Translations under genes and position numbers: made by a program
Notes under the pieces: model-generated
What the model was told of the DNA's origin: nothing
What the model saw: the letters and a program-made list of their open reading frames with translations, nothing else
Databases searched by the model: none
In this document: positions 43,191 through 54,358 of the stretch, one piece after another
Position numbering within the stretch: position 1 is the stretch's first letter
Layout of the letters: every line of letters begins with the position of its first letter
From: Zygnema cylindricum
Lineage: Eukaryota > Streptophyta > Zygnematophyceae > Zygnematales > Zygnemataceae
DNA: 64,000 nt
Assembly: GCA_037447655.1 (NCBI GenBank)
Contig: JBBHKE010001734.1
Coordinates: 19,206-83,205 of the forward strand
Direction of reading: 5' to 3'

Positions 43191-46100
43191 TCTTTAGTTT
43201 CCTGTAGTTTTTTTTCCTCTTCTGTAAGAATGATACACGGTGTAACCAACCAAAGTTGGGTGAGATGCTCCACACCACCCAACTTATAGCAAAAAATTAG
43301 ATACCCAATTATCTATAATTAATTAATTAAATAATTATTTTCTTCTTTTTATTTTATTTTTTGTTTTTCAATGCAGAGGTCCAGAAGGAGGACCGGGACC
43401 ATGAGATCGGCAAACGACAGCGTCGCTGGAATTCAGGAAATAGTGTGGGAGTGGAAACCTCTGGGGGAAGTTTTCCCCCACAGAGTCCCTCTAGGAAAAC
43501 TCCGATCTCTCGTGGAGAAACCACGGCTAAAGCAGCCAACGGACTGGTCGCACACAAAGAGCGAATTGGTGGGTATTTTGCCTTTTTCTCGATTACTTCT
43601 CGTTTTGTGTGTTTGTGTCGTTTTATTTTCTTGGTTGCTTTGTTTGTTCTTCAGATGATTGTGACTTTGTCTTGTCTGTTCCTGAAAACTTGTTTAACTA
43701 GTGTTTGTTTTGCTGTTTGAGGAAACTTGCTAAAATATATTGTCTCTTTTGTTCTTGAAAACGTGTTCAAATACTTTCTGTTTTGTTGTTCCCGAAAACT
43801 TATTGGAATACTTATGTTTTGAAATAATTTGTCTGTTTTGAACAGTTCCCCCTGCGCGTGAGCCAGCAACAGCATCGGTGCGAGTAGACAATCTCCTTCG
43901 ACCCTTCGCTACAAAGCATCTCCAGGAGCTTGTGGGACGGAGCGGAAAAGTGGAGCATTTTTGGATCGACGCCATCAAGACACACTGTTATGTGACAGTA
44001 TGTTTCTCTGGCAATGGGATACTCCGTGAATTGTTATTATCATTGAGATGTTTTTAGCGTCTGGATGTTTTTGGCGAGGGGTTTATATTATTGCTATTGG
44101 TTATAATTTAGGTCCGAGCGGCGTAGACGACTTTGAAACGTGTACTTTGCTACACCGCTCATCGCTATTTGTGTTAAAGTTTTTTTGCCACTTAAAACAG
44201 CTTTTCTTTGTGAACACTTGTCGGATTGTCAATCCGATGGTTGCTATTAGAAGGCAAGATTTTCACCTTCCTATTGGCTGTCTCCAATTGACAATCCGAT
44301 AAATGATGCACGGAGAAAATCTGTTTTTAGTGGTGAAATTTTTTTATCACTAATAACGACGAGCGGTGTAGCATTAAGGCTGTGTGCCCATGTGCCATAA
44401 AATGGAACCTGCAACGAGAAAATCTTACGCCGTACGAAAAATGTGTGAAAACCAAAGTACATTTTGCGTAACCTTGAAACTTGAATGTACTCCAATTTGG
44501 TGTTGTTATCTTTTCGACCTACTGCCACGTCATGCCAGCTCATCTTCAAACTCCTAACTCCTGGCAAGTCGATTTTATTAAAAGTAAAAGTTGAGCGACG
44601 AATAGAAAAACGTGCCGCACGCGTCACACGTCTTTGAAATTTTTTGCACAAGGGAGAGTACACGCTATTTTTTCCCCTGCTCGTCACGCGCATGTATGTA
44701 GAAAAATGACGAGACCTCCACTTCCATTCATGGGTCCTTTGCAAAAGTTTACGTTGTCCTCTTCTTTCCCCCTCCTCTAACCTTCTACCGCTCCTCTCTC
44801 CCTTTTCTCTAAATGAAATACAACAGCAATGATATGAAATGAAAGTGTTTTCTTTTCTTTTGTTTGAATTCCTTTGGTCGTAGTTTGATGGCCTATCGAG
44901 TGATGAAAGATAAAAAAAAAGAAATCGGGAGGCCATGGCGGAAAGTTTTGCTACTAACGACGTCACAAGTGAGCATGACTTCGCAATGTCACAAAACCCA
45001 AAATATCTACAATGTCACAAAAAAGTCGATGTCTGCAACCGTCGCTGTTTTTGTAAATGCCACCAATTTTTGGAAGTTTCGTAGTCGTCTTCATTCATCA
45101 CAAGTTGGACCCACGTCTACAACCATCACATTTCAAAGTTACGATTTCGTTCTTGGACATAGGAACACTCTGAAAAGTACTACATAGAGTCTTCGCTAAA
45201 ATCCGAAGTCTCATTCCAAAGTTTCGGCTTCATGGGCACACAGCCTACGAAAGAAACAATTAGTATTATTAACATTATTTTGTGTTCAAGAGCCAATAAA
45301 AACCTCCTCCATATTAGTGTAATTAACGCTAGTAACCATTCACGGTGTAGTTTATTGGATAACTATGTAGGTCTCCCAGTGCGATAGAGTAAAAGAAAAA
45401 GAGAGGAGACTAGGGGATTGAGACTACGATAATAGCTTCGCACTGACGGAAGTACACTGATGATTCCACAGAGATAAAATCTAAAAAAATGTAAAGAACT
45501 ATACATGGTTCAAAAGGAGAGGTCTTGGACTACTGGCCATACTTTAGCTGTGCGAGGACGTGGAAGGCGGTTAAATGTAGTAACGGTGTGGGAAAATTTT
45601 GTTAAACATAGTTAAACACAAACAAATAATAAGATATATTTGGCACAGTTAAACTACATGTCACTCTGACATGTCATAGAGACCTGTGATGGGCGCAGGT
45701 GAAATGTCTATTGACATATCTGTATCGTTTTAGCATATGACCATGGGGAAGGAGGAATATAGCTCTAAAACTCGTACCAGAAGCACTGAAAGCAAACTTT
45801 TAAATACTGCGCCAAAACTCTTGCTGTAGTCAGAGAAGAGCCACTGTGATATTATTTCTGCAGAATACTAAATTTGAGTATGTGGCTTTGTGCTTCTCTC
45901 TCTCTCTCTCTCTCTCCTCTCTCTCTCCCTTTCTCCCCCCCCCCTCTCTCTCTCTCTCTCTCTTTCTTTTTCTCTCACTCCCTCCCTTTCTCTCTGATTC
46001 CTCTCTCCTTCTCTCCTTCTATGTCCAGTATTCAAGTGTGGAGGAGGCTACTGCGGCTCGACAGGCTTTGTACAATCTGCAGTGGCCGGAACAGGGCGGC

Positions 46101-46848
46101 AAACTATTGACGGTGTGCTATGTACCGGATGAGGAGGTAGCAACCAAAAAGGCGGAAACTGATGGTCAAGGAGACCGACTCTCTTTACAAGCTTTGCCTC
46201 CCGCTCCTCCATTGGCTCCCTCAGCGTCTGGTCAACTTGCGACTTCAAACAACCTTCCTCCGCCTCCTCCACCTCCTTCTCGACGAGTTCTCGGTATGTT
46301 TTATTGAGTTTGTCGTTTCGTTGGACGTTTGTTTATCCGACTTGTTTGTTCGATTTGTTTATTCGATTTGTTTATTCGATTTGTCTATTCGATTTGTTGA
46401 TTCGATTTGTTCATTTTTCTTCTGTTTTTGGTGTTCGAGGACGTTTTGAGTGCTATGGCTTGTTTGAAAGAGGAGAGGAGAAGAGAAGAGAGGAGAGGAG
46501 AAGTGAAGAGAGAAGAGGAGAAGAGAAAAGAGGAGAGGAGAAGAAAAGAGAGAAGAGGAGAAGAAAAGAGAGGAGAGGAGGAGAGAGAAGAGAAGAAAAG
46601 GCGTAAAACGAGTGCGGAGTTGATTCTGGTAGGGACATTTTGGCCTTAAAATAGAGTGGAGCTCATAGTGTGTCTGAGACTGTCGTTGGAGGGAAACAGA
46701 CGAGGAGCCGGCCTTGCCTACTTTGGATGACCTATTCAGAAAAACGAAAGTACGGCCCGAAATTTATTATCTTCCTTTGACCGAGGAGCAGGTGAAGGCA
46801 AAACTGTCCGTGGAACAGAGACCAACAACGGTGAAATCTCGAGGCTAA
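39503..46848 (+). CDS. Acinus homologue (SAP domain, RRM, RSB motif)
   Basis: Exons 39503-41798, 43377-43568, 43846-43997, 46029-46293, 46700-46848; GT-AG and in phase throughout; 1017 residues. I start at the ATG in GCGCCATGTC because upstream codons of the open frame are a T-run artefact. Residues ~15-49 are a SAP domain (YKVTELKDELRRRGLPLSG), which binds nucleic acid. Residues ~50-765 are a low-complexity P/S/E-rich region with EEKSEEKPEEKSEEKSED near 435-455. KRQRRWNS precedes an RRM split between exons 3 and 4 (VRVDNLLRPFA, HCYVT/YSSVEEATAARQAL). The end, LPTLDDLFRKTKVRPEIYYL, is the RNPS1-SAP18-binding motif. Acinus scaffolds the nuclear ASAP/PSAP complex with RNPS1/SR45 and SAP18, which associates with exon-junction complexes and affects splicing. 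It matches plant Acinus in order; introns 1 and 3 carry MITEs. Confidence 0.92.
42117..42300. mobile_element. MITE relic in Acinus intron 1
   Basis: GTCTATTGCTATTAGAGTTC on the left, AATAGCGATAGGCGGTGT on the right, with GTGTTGTTAACACTGATTTA inside. Fragments of the same kind occur at 42650-42780 and 42925-43080. Confidence 0.6.
43108..43189. repeat. Poly-T run in Acinus intron 1
   Basis: About 80 bases of almost uninterrupted T with single G and C interruptions. It follows a MITE-like fragment and may be a retro-poly(A) tail in reverse, but no attached element was identified. Confidence 0.8.
44151..44370. mobile_element. TACACCG MITE in Acinus intron 3
   Basis: Left TACACCGCTCATCGCTATTT, right TAATAACGACGAGCGGTGTA. 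The internal inverse pair TTGTCGGATTGTCAATCCGA and ATTGACAATCCGATAAATGA matches 52687-52906. Confidence 0.8.
44378..45244. mobile_element. Tourist-like MITE in Acinus intron 3, 867 bp
   Basis: GGCTGTGTGCCCATG and inverse CATGGGCACACAGCC; flanks TAA (44375-44377) and TAC (45245-45247), a decayed duplication. Right subterminal TTTTAGCGAAGAC (reverse) matches the family. It begins eight bases after the previous MITE. Confidence 0.75.
45247..45349. mobile_element. MITE fragment (right end)
   Basis: ATTAACGCTAGTAACCATTC then ACGGTGTAG is a TACACCG-family right end. The left part has only AATTAGTATTATTAACATTA. Confidence 0.4.
45895..46020 (+). repeat. (CT)n / C-rich tract ahead of Acinus exon 4
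   Basis: About 125 bases of almost pure pyrimidine ending ten bases before the acceptor TGTCCAG. It would act as an unusually long polypyrimidine tract. Confidence 0.8.
46465..46605 (+). repeat. (GAGGAGAAGA)n tract in Acinus intron 4
   Basis: Roughly 10-bp GAGGAGAAGA units over ~140 bases; the glutamate/arginine-rich frames here are artefacts. It is preceded by six ~15-bp TTTATTCGATTTG units at 46330-46415. Confidence 0.8.
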
Positions 46849-47214
46849 AATTAAAAGAATATAATGGTACGGCCGGATGTGGTTTCACATGTTAGGGTTT
46901 TCAATAGTAGTAATACTGACTGAAACGTGCCGTTTGCTTTTTTCTCTTGTGCCCTATTTGTCTGTAACGGGGTCTCTGTCATTTTCTTTTTGTTTTTTAG
47001 GGTTCATGCACGTGGACAGGTTAGTGTAACTTTGTTAACCCTAAAAAAGCCCTAAAAACCATTTCTTTCAGACAGTGAAGACGTTTTCCATGGTATTGCT
47101 CGGTGATTTGTCGGGGCTTTTCTATGCAGTTTTGACAACTGTAATCCAACTGATCCAACAGTTTCTGCAACGGACAATTTTTACGACTGACAGTTTTTAA
47201 GATATCCCAGTTTT

Positions 47215-47267
<53 letters not shown>

Positions 47268-48920
47268 TTTCTCTTTCTCGTCCCTCTCTTTCTCTCTCTC
47301 TCGTCCCTCTTTCTCTCAGACAGTTTTTACAATCGAGTATTTACAATCTGACAGTTTTTACGGCTGACAGGGGTTCTTTGTCATCTTTGCGTTAGTGGTC
47401 TGTTTGTCGCGTTCCATGCAAACGTTTTTTGCAAGTGCTTTCCTTTTTCCCCTTAGTCTATTTGAATAGATTTCTGTGAGAGAGGTAATGTTTACGATTA
47501 CGAGTCTGTTTTGTCGAAAGTTGGAGGGAAAGCACTACTGCTCGTATTTAGAGTGGTAACCCTAAAAAACCCTAAAAACCCCAAAAAACCCAAAAAAACC
47601 CTAACAATTGGCAGTGGTAAAAACCACAATGCTGTTCAATTCAAGAACCTGTGTTGGTTCAAAAAGCTTTTGGGATTTATGAAACTGAAATAAACCCTTT
47701 TTTTCCTCTTTCATATGTTTTACATTATGTTGTTAAAGACCTTTGTGTGGTTTTGCAATCATTAGTACAAATGTGCGAAAGTAATTGGAAACGCTGTATG
47801 TGGTTTTCCCATAATATATTTGTTTTATACCTTAAAAAACTGTAAAATACCTTGAAATACTGTAAAATACTGTAAATAACTGTAAAATGCCACAAATACT
47901 GTAAAATATTGTAAAAAACCGCATGTAGACTTATTTCCGCTCTGGATGATTTTTGTTGTTTATTTGTTCTGTGATTGTCCATTTGTAGTCTTCAAATGTT
48001 TGTTTTTTATGCTGTTTGATGAGATTGGTGTTTCACATGTATTTTTGTACTGTGGTATTTTTGTACCTTTGTTAAAAAGTATGGCTGTATACTTTTCATT
48101 TGTTATGATAAAATACAGTATGCACATTTTTCCCTTTGTGATGAATGCGGTTTACAGTTAGAGACTCTCTCTCTATATACGTATTTGAAAATCTCAGGTC
48201 GTCTTTCTTGACAAAATAGTTGTTCTATTGTCATCGACATAGTTAGGGAAACTTTACTTTTCATAGCTTTTTATCAAAGGTTCGTAAATTTTGTTTTCAG
48301 GACTTTTGCCGTTCTTTACCGGCTATTGGTATTATTTTCAGTGTTCAATCTTCATGTAGTGGAATCATCAAAAGATAAGTCCGAGATTATATGGAGAAAA
48401 ATATAACAATATTATGAATGATGAAATTAAAAATAAAAAACTATTACAAGTAACAAAAAATATGATATTAAAGCATCGATTCGATAAGCCAATAGTTTGG
48501 AACAGAGAATTACACACGGTCGACAGCTGAAAATGTTACTTGATACTTGAAAAACAGTGAAAACATTATATATATATATTGCAAAGAAGATCACAAGGTA
48601 AACGTCTAATAGTCCAATTAGTAAAAAAAATGAACTAAAAAGGAAAGAATGAAATGAACAAAATGATCATGTATGCGTTCATCAATGGTAATAGGGTAAA
48701 TAGTGATAATTTATGATATTAATATGGCATGACCCACATATATATAACTGTTATTGGTATTGTAATCTGGATAAGAGAGTCACATGTTTGCATTCCAATC
48801 AAATGGAAGCGCATATTCCTATCGTATATTCCTGTCAAATTAGAAACCTCGATTCTTCATGTTGGAATCAAATTCATACCAGTAATGACAAAGCCACACA
48901 ACTCTATTAAGAAAACGTGA
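46849..48920. other. Downstream of Acinus: simple repeats, no gene
   Basis: Contains telomere-like AACCCTAAAAA stretches (47036-47065, 47555-47610), a (CT)n run (47217-47263), ~10-bp ATACTGTAAA units (47826-47925), and a fragment resembling the GAAATCAATTGGAAAC foldback near 47760. 48200-48880 is AT-rich with nothing recognised. Confidence 0.5.
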
Positions 48921-49019
48921 TGGTAAACCATGAGTTCATGGGAATCTCTATACAAAAAAAGATAGACCTTTGGTCGCCGTTTTGGAAACCTTTAGATAGC
49001 CGTTTGTCTGTCCGTCCGC

Positions 49020-49380
49020 GTGACCCTGAAAGGCATTTCCTTTGGGCCACATCAGCAACCACAGCGGGACCACGTCAGCAAGACCACGACAACGACCACG
49101 ACCGCGACCGTGACGACCACAACCGCAACAACTACAGCGACAGCGAACATGACAGAGACCACGACCGCGTCGACACCGATACCGACGGGCATTCAAATTT
49201 TGGTCATCGTCCTAAAGACATTTAAATAGGCGTTTGTCTGTTCGTCCGCACGTTGTCCGTCTGAAGTACGCAAGCGTATGCATGACAGGACATCTCGACA
49301 GTGACCAAGATAGTGACCACAACAGCAACCACGGCCACGACCACGACCACGACCAGAACCACGACCACACAGACATGGTA
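49020..49380. repeat. GACCAC-type minisatellite in two larger repeats
   Basis: Blocks of GACCACGACC units at ~49064-49175 and 49293-49375, each preceded by a related TAGGCGTTTGTCTGTTCGTC / TAGCCGTTTGTCTGTCCGTC segment. The frame 48917-49225 becomes H/D-rich. I regard it as repeat-driven and not as a gene. Confidence 0.65.
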
Positions 49381-49699
49381 ACTTTTAAAGTAGGCGCGGT
49401 TAGCCAGAAGTGGCGCAGAGATTGAACATGTCCCGTGTTAAGGTAGGGTCAGTCTGAGAGAGTGGCGCAAATGGTGTACTCGGGTTGTACATGTCCCGTT
49501 TTAAAGTAGGAGCATACAAAACGCACGACCAGCCAAGGAAAAGGTATGGGTGTTCGTTTTTAGAACATGCATGATAAATGGGCATGATAATCGGGCATGA
49601 TAAACAAGACATTGTCCATGCACGTGTGACGTGCGTTGATTTACTTGTCAAAGGAGACAAAAAACAATATCCGGTCTGTTTTCGCAAATTCCGGTTGCT

Positions 49700-52470
49700 C
49701 CGAAGAAGTTTGAAAAGGACGCCCCATTAAACGTGGATGGGAGAAAGGATCCTAGCAATCCAAGTCGAAGAACTTGACTTTGTTAAAAAGCGCGATGGAA
49801 AACCATATGAGTCCAAGGGAACAAAAGGAAGAAGCAAAGTTAAAATTGAAAAACTACATGTGGAGGGAATAAAACAAAAGCAAAGGTAGCGAACATACAA
49901 AAAAATGGGAGGGAAAATAAAAACACCCAAAGAAGCAATAAACACCGAATGAAACACCTAAGGAAAAATACAATAGAATGCGAAAATGAAAATGACTAAA
50001 CAAACCTCAGCATAACTAAAAATCTATGAAAAGCAACAACGTAATTCCCCAAATTCCGGAGGAGCACGGGGAGGAAGTTCCGGAACAGTGCAATCATAAC
50101 CGCAATAGACGATCGAAGGAGGATAGAAGCTTGCACTTGTTGTAGGGCCATAGATAAACGGCGACGATAAAAGAAGTAAAGACTGAAACCGGAGAACTCC
50201 TAGGTCACCGACGCTCAAATGAGTGCCGACCAAAAGCACGGAGAAACTCATTCAAAGCCACACCCAAACAACAAAATATCTCGACCGCCATCGGAATAAA
50301 GCCATCCATAGCATCGCCGTGGGTATAAGCACCCTCCTTCTTCCGAGTCGCATCAAAAGGTCGAGTTGCATGATTAACGACTGTATATGGCGTGAGGTTC
50401 TCCAAAACAATGTCACCAAATAAGCCACGTACACCATTGAGTAGAAAAATATCAATCCGACGCGAAGGAATAACGTTAAAAAAACCTCCGAACAAACAAA
50501 AAATCCCTCCTCGGAAGCGGTAATCGCGATGGTGTAACGAACCGTGTCGTGCACCTGAACAACAAAGCAAATGGATGCCATCTAGCTCAAAAACATGGTC
50601 ACACGAGCAAATAAGAGAGTCAAGCATAGGGGGATGAGGGAGAAAAGCCGAAACCCGAGGCCGTGATGAATTGAGCAGGCGTGAAACGGAGGGTGGATAA
50701 AATGGGTGTAGGCAACAACCAAGCTCTAGAACTAGGTCCACCACGAGAGAGAAAGCGTGCAAATGAAGAATCGGAAGGACGCGCCTCGAGAAGCTCGACC
50801 TTAATGGCGGCGACAACCTGATCTGATTTGGATTCCTAGACACGCGCAACTGATGTCGTAACAAGAGTGGAAAGAACTGCAAGTCTGCCATGCCACATCA
50901 GTAAACATGAAGTACCCAAAATGGACAGTGGAAGGCAAACACACCCTCCGAAACACGAGGGACAACCGTAGCAAGAAAAGGAGCGTCCCCAACCAAAAAA
51001 CGATAAGCAAGAGTGGAGGCAACAAGGCTCCAACTTCCTTAAATAAGCACCAGGAGCAACACATGCCATCGATAGTAAACCCAAATAGCCCGCGGAGACC
51101 GAAAGAGTGGCGTGAAAGGCGGGTTGTAGGAAACAACCCGCAATCAAAGCCTCCCCGACCTAACAAAGTGTGAAGGACGTCCATGCGGATATCATCAAAG
51201 GCAAAAAGGGAGGAGACAAAAGATGGGGTGGGAGGGAATGTGCAAGTAAGGTAGGAGGGGTCGTAGGGGAAACAGCGTGTCAAAAGAGTAAAAGCCACCT
51301 GTGGATCAAAAAGGTTGAGAAGGTCATCCACATAAAACAAATATGTATGGTGAGCAGAATCAAGAAATTCGGTCACGAAAGAAACCTAACCAAGCAGGCA
51401 ACTTAATACATAAATGCCCTTGGATGGAAGAGACTGAATACCAAGTGGGGGAGTAGGAGGAATGGCACGAGGAGACCAAACAACTCACTTCCAGGGCTGG
51501 ATAAAAAGATTGAGCCGAGCGAGCCGTGAAAAAGTTTTAGGACAGTATGACTTGGTCCAAAGGGCCAATAACATGGGTATCGTCCGCAACTAAAGGGTAA
51601 AGGCAAGAGGGGAAAGCGGCCGCGGCCGCGGAAGCGCAGAAGGGCTCGATAATGAGCAAAGGCAAACAGACGGCCTCTGAGAGGATCGCCTTGACGAGTG
51701 CCGGACTTAGAAGAAAGCGAGACCAAATCACCATCAGAGGAAAAAGAAAGGTTGTTGCTCAAAGAATAAAAGGCCCTAATAAAAGCAAATATCTGGATAA
51801 TCGGAGAAGGTACAACCATCACCTCCAAAAAAAATTGCAATCCAATCCACCACATTAAATGCACTAGAAACATCAACCTTAAGGAATGACCAATCCAAAT
51901 GGACACCCAACAAGGCTCGTATCCCATGAACCATGGCCTCACATCCCCCACAGGTTGCCGGTCCAAACTCGTGAGGAAAAAACAATAAATGAGGCAGGCT
52001 GGAGCTCGATGCAAATGGCACGGGCCACCAGTCGGTACAATACATTAGGCCAATCCCACATTGGGTTTGGTGACAAGCAAGGTGCATACCAAACACACTA
52101 TCAAAAACCCTCTTAAAACCTTTTTTTCGGATATTGCAGTATCTTTTCTACTTACTGTTCTGATGGGCTCAGATTACCAGCGTTTCTTTGGCAGTAGCTT
52201 GATTACTGTGAGTGAGAGAACTAAGATGCCATTTTAGTGATTTTTTTTATATATCCGATTCCACACAAAAAGCATTCGATATTTAATCGTTTTCTCAATA
52301 AGCTTAATCTGAACAACTTTTCCTCCACAAGATGACAACGCAAAAAATGTCCTGGAATGTACCCCAAGGACATCCGTTCACACCCCAAGATCACCCATTT
52401 CATTTCAAAAAAACATCTCAAACGTTCAAGAATAATAAACCAAACCTTCATCCCAACAATCACTACAAAT
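49700..52470 (-). pseudogene. Non-LTR retrotransposon (LINE) with RT domain, decayed
   Basis: Minus-strand pieces in order: ATCGGCEAMVHGIRALLGVH and LKVDVSSAFNVVDW (RT motif A, ~52000-51830), SKSGTRQGDPLRGRLFAFAH (motif B, ~51690), VADDTHVIGP (motif C, ~51575; YADD expected), then SFGLRGLFGF, LPHPPMLDSLICSCDHVFEL, DGIHLLCCSG and PSRRIDIFLLNGVRGLFGDI (C-terminal Cys/His and endonuclease-like part, to ~50440). At least three frame changes separate them. The 3' end near 49780 has GCGATGGAAAACCATATGAG, shared with the relic at 16600. The 5' limit (~52470) is a guess from the last related-looking frame. No target duplication was found. Confidence 0.8.
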
Positions 52471-52686
52471 CTAGCCGAGATGAATCCTCAATCACACAAA
52501 AAAGTAGAAAAAAATGAAAGACAAAAAGGTAAATACAAAAAAGAGAGTGAGTGAAACACGAGAGCATGACACAAGACATCCAAACAATTACCAGGCTTAA
52601 TAGGCCGAAAATAAAACCATGCGAAGAAAAGGGAAAATTACTTCAGAAAGTCACAAAGGCAAACATATTTATCAATGCACATTCAC

Positions 52687-52906
52687 TACACCGTGAATCG
52701 TTATTAGCGTCAAGGTTTTTTTCGCCACTTAAAACATGTTTTCTCCGTACACACTTGTCGGATTGTGGATCTGACGGTTGCGATTGAAAGGTAACATTCT
52801 CAGCTTCCAACTGGCGGTCTCAAATTGACAATCCGACAAGTGTGTACGGAGAAAAGATGTTTTAACTGGCGAAAAAAACCTTGACGCTAATAACGATTCG
52901 CGGTGA
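52687..52906. mobile_element. TACACCG MITE, best-preserved copy, 220 bp
   Basis: Left TACACCGTGAATCGTTATTA, right TAATAACGATTCGCGGTGA. The arms are almost perfectly inverted: CGCCACTTAAAACATGTTTT faces AAAAGATGTTTTAACTGGCG, and CTCCGTACACACTTGTCGGA faces TCCGACAAGTGTGTACGGAG. It would form a hairpin over nearly its whole length. Confidence 0.9.
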
Positions 52907-54358
52907 AGTTGTTACACCATCGCCACCGTTTTGCGAACATAATACAAACAAAAACCTTTGGGACATTAAAACCTTTTGAAATACACCAAAGAGGAAGAGA
53001 AAGAGATAGAGAAAAAGAGAACAAAAAAGTGACAAAAGGACATGCATTTAACGACCTACCAAAAACTTTTTTCTTTGTTCTTTGTCCTACTACAGACAAT
53101 TTTTACGAGGATTATACGGTGATAAAGGTGTATTTTGACCTTGGTTAAGAAAACTTTTGACCTACCAACAGTTTTTTTTCGTTTAAAACTTCTTATCGAA
53201 TTTACGTAAAACTGATTCAGAAACAAAACACCAAAACTACACAAAACACATTTGGAAGGATGTTTTTCGCGGGAAAAAATTGATGTGGAAACAAAACATG
53301 GGAACCCGGAATGGCGGGAATCAGAAATCTCCCTCCCTCTCACTCTCACTATCCCCCTTTCTCTTTAGAGACAAAGAAAAACTCTGTAGCAGTGAAATGG
53401 AAATCCCAGCCCAACAAAATGCTCGAAAACATATTCAACAAAGAAACCCTAACTTGCTCTCCCCTCTCTTTTCGCCTCTGCCTTCCCTTCTACACATTAT
53501 TTTCTTTCTCTCACTCTCCTTTTCCCACCGGACCCTTGATTTTTTTAAGTGGCCTATGGCCTTCTCTCTGTTCAATCACAACCCTCTCCTCCTCTCTCTC
53601 CTCCCCATCCTCTTGAATCGACTCCCTCTCCTTTTCTCTCTCCCTCTCCTCTTCGTTCTCCTCCCTCTCCTCCTCTCCCCCCTCTCTCTCGTCCCTCCCT
53701 CTCCTCCTCCCTTCCCTCCTCCTCCCTTCCCTCCTCTTCCATTTCGTCCTTACGCTTCCCACTCCTCTTCCTCTCCTCCCTCTCCTACCTCTGCTCCTCC
53801 CTTTCCTCAAATGTTTCATCCTCTTCCCACTCCTCTTCCCTCTCCTTCCTCTCCTCCTCCCCCCTGGCTGAAATCGACAGCGAGAGGAGGGATACAGAGG
53901 GATATGTACACTCGACTGCCCCTAAACCGTATTTAGTTCTTACCGTCGGAGGACCCTACATCCTACGAAAAAAAAAGCAAAAAAACAAAAACGAAAAAAA
54001 AAAAAACTGCATTTCCAAAAACCCCATTTCTCCTCTTTCTTTCCTCTCCCTCTCCCTCTCTTCCACCTCTCCCTCTCTGCCTTCTCTTTTTTGCTAACCA
54101 GGCCCTACTAAAGCTAGCGTACAACAACGCCCAACTAAGGCACAATTTTGTCTTTATTTCCCACAAACAGACGAAAAAAAAAAAAAAGAGAAAGTGAGAA
54201 ACGAAAAGAGGAAAGGTGAGACTTCGTACATCCCGCCAAGAAAAAAAAAGGGAAGAAGCACGCGGAAACATCCTCACTCTCCCTCCACCTCTTTTCCTTC
54301 TCTCGCTCGCCCTCTCGCCTCCCCCTCTCTTTCTCATCTCTATCTCCCTTCCTCTCTC
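52907..54358. other. Gene-free; long pyrimidine tract downstream of the GIP1-like gene
   Basis: About 53460-53880 is CTCCTCC-type pyrimidine, with poly-A at 53965-54005 and more CT at 54015-54360. The long serine/proline-leucine frames are low-complexity. This is 3' of the minus-strand gene and may include its 3' UTR. Confidence 0.6.

Noticed and set aside
46304-46649. Glutamate/arginine-rich frames in Acinus intron 4
   Set aside because: Animal Acinus has an RE-rich tail, but here the frames are pure GAGGAGAAGA repeat in an intron between in-phase exons.
47036-47610. Interstitial telomere array
   Set aside because: CCCTAAAAA units are irregular in length and interrupted; better described as telomere-like simple repeats.
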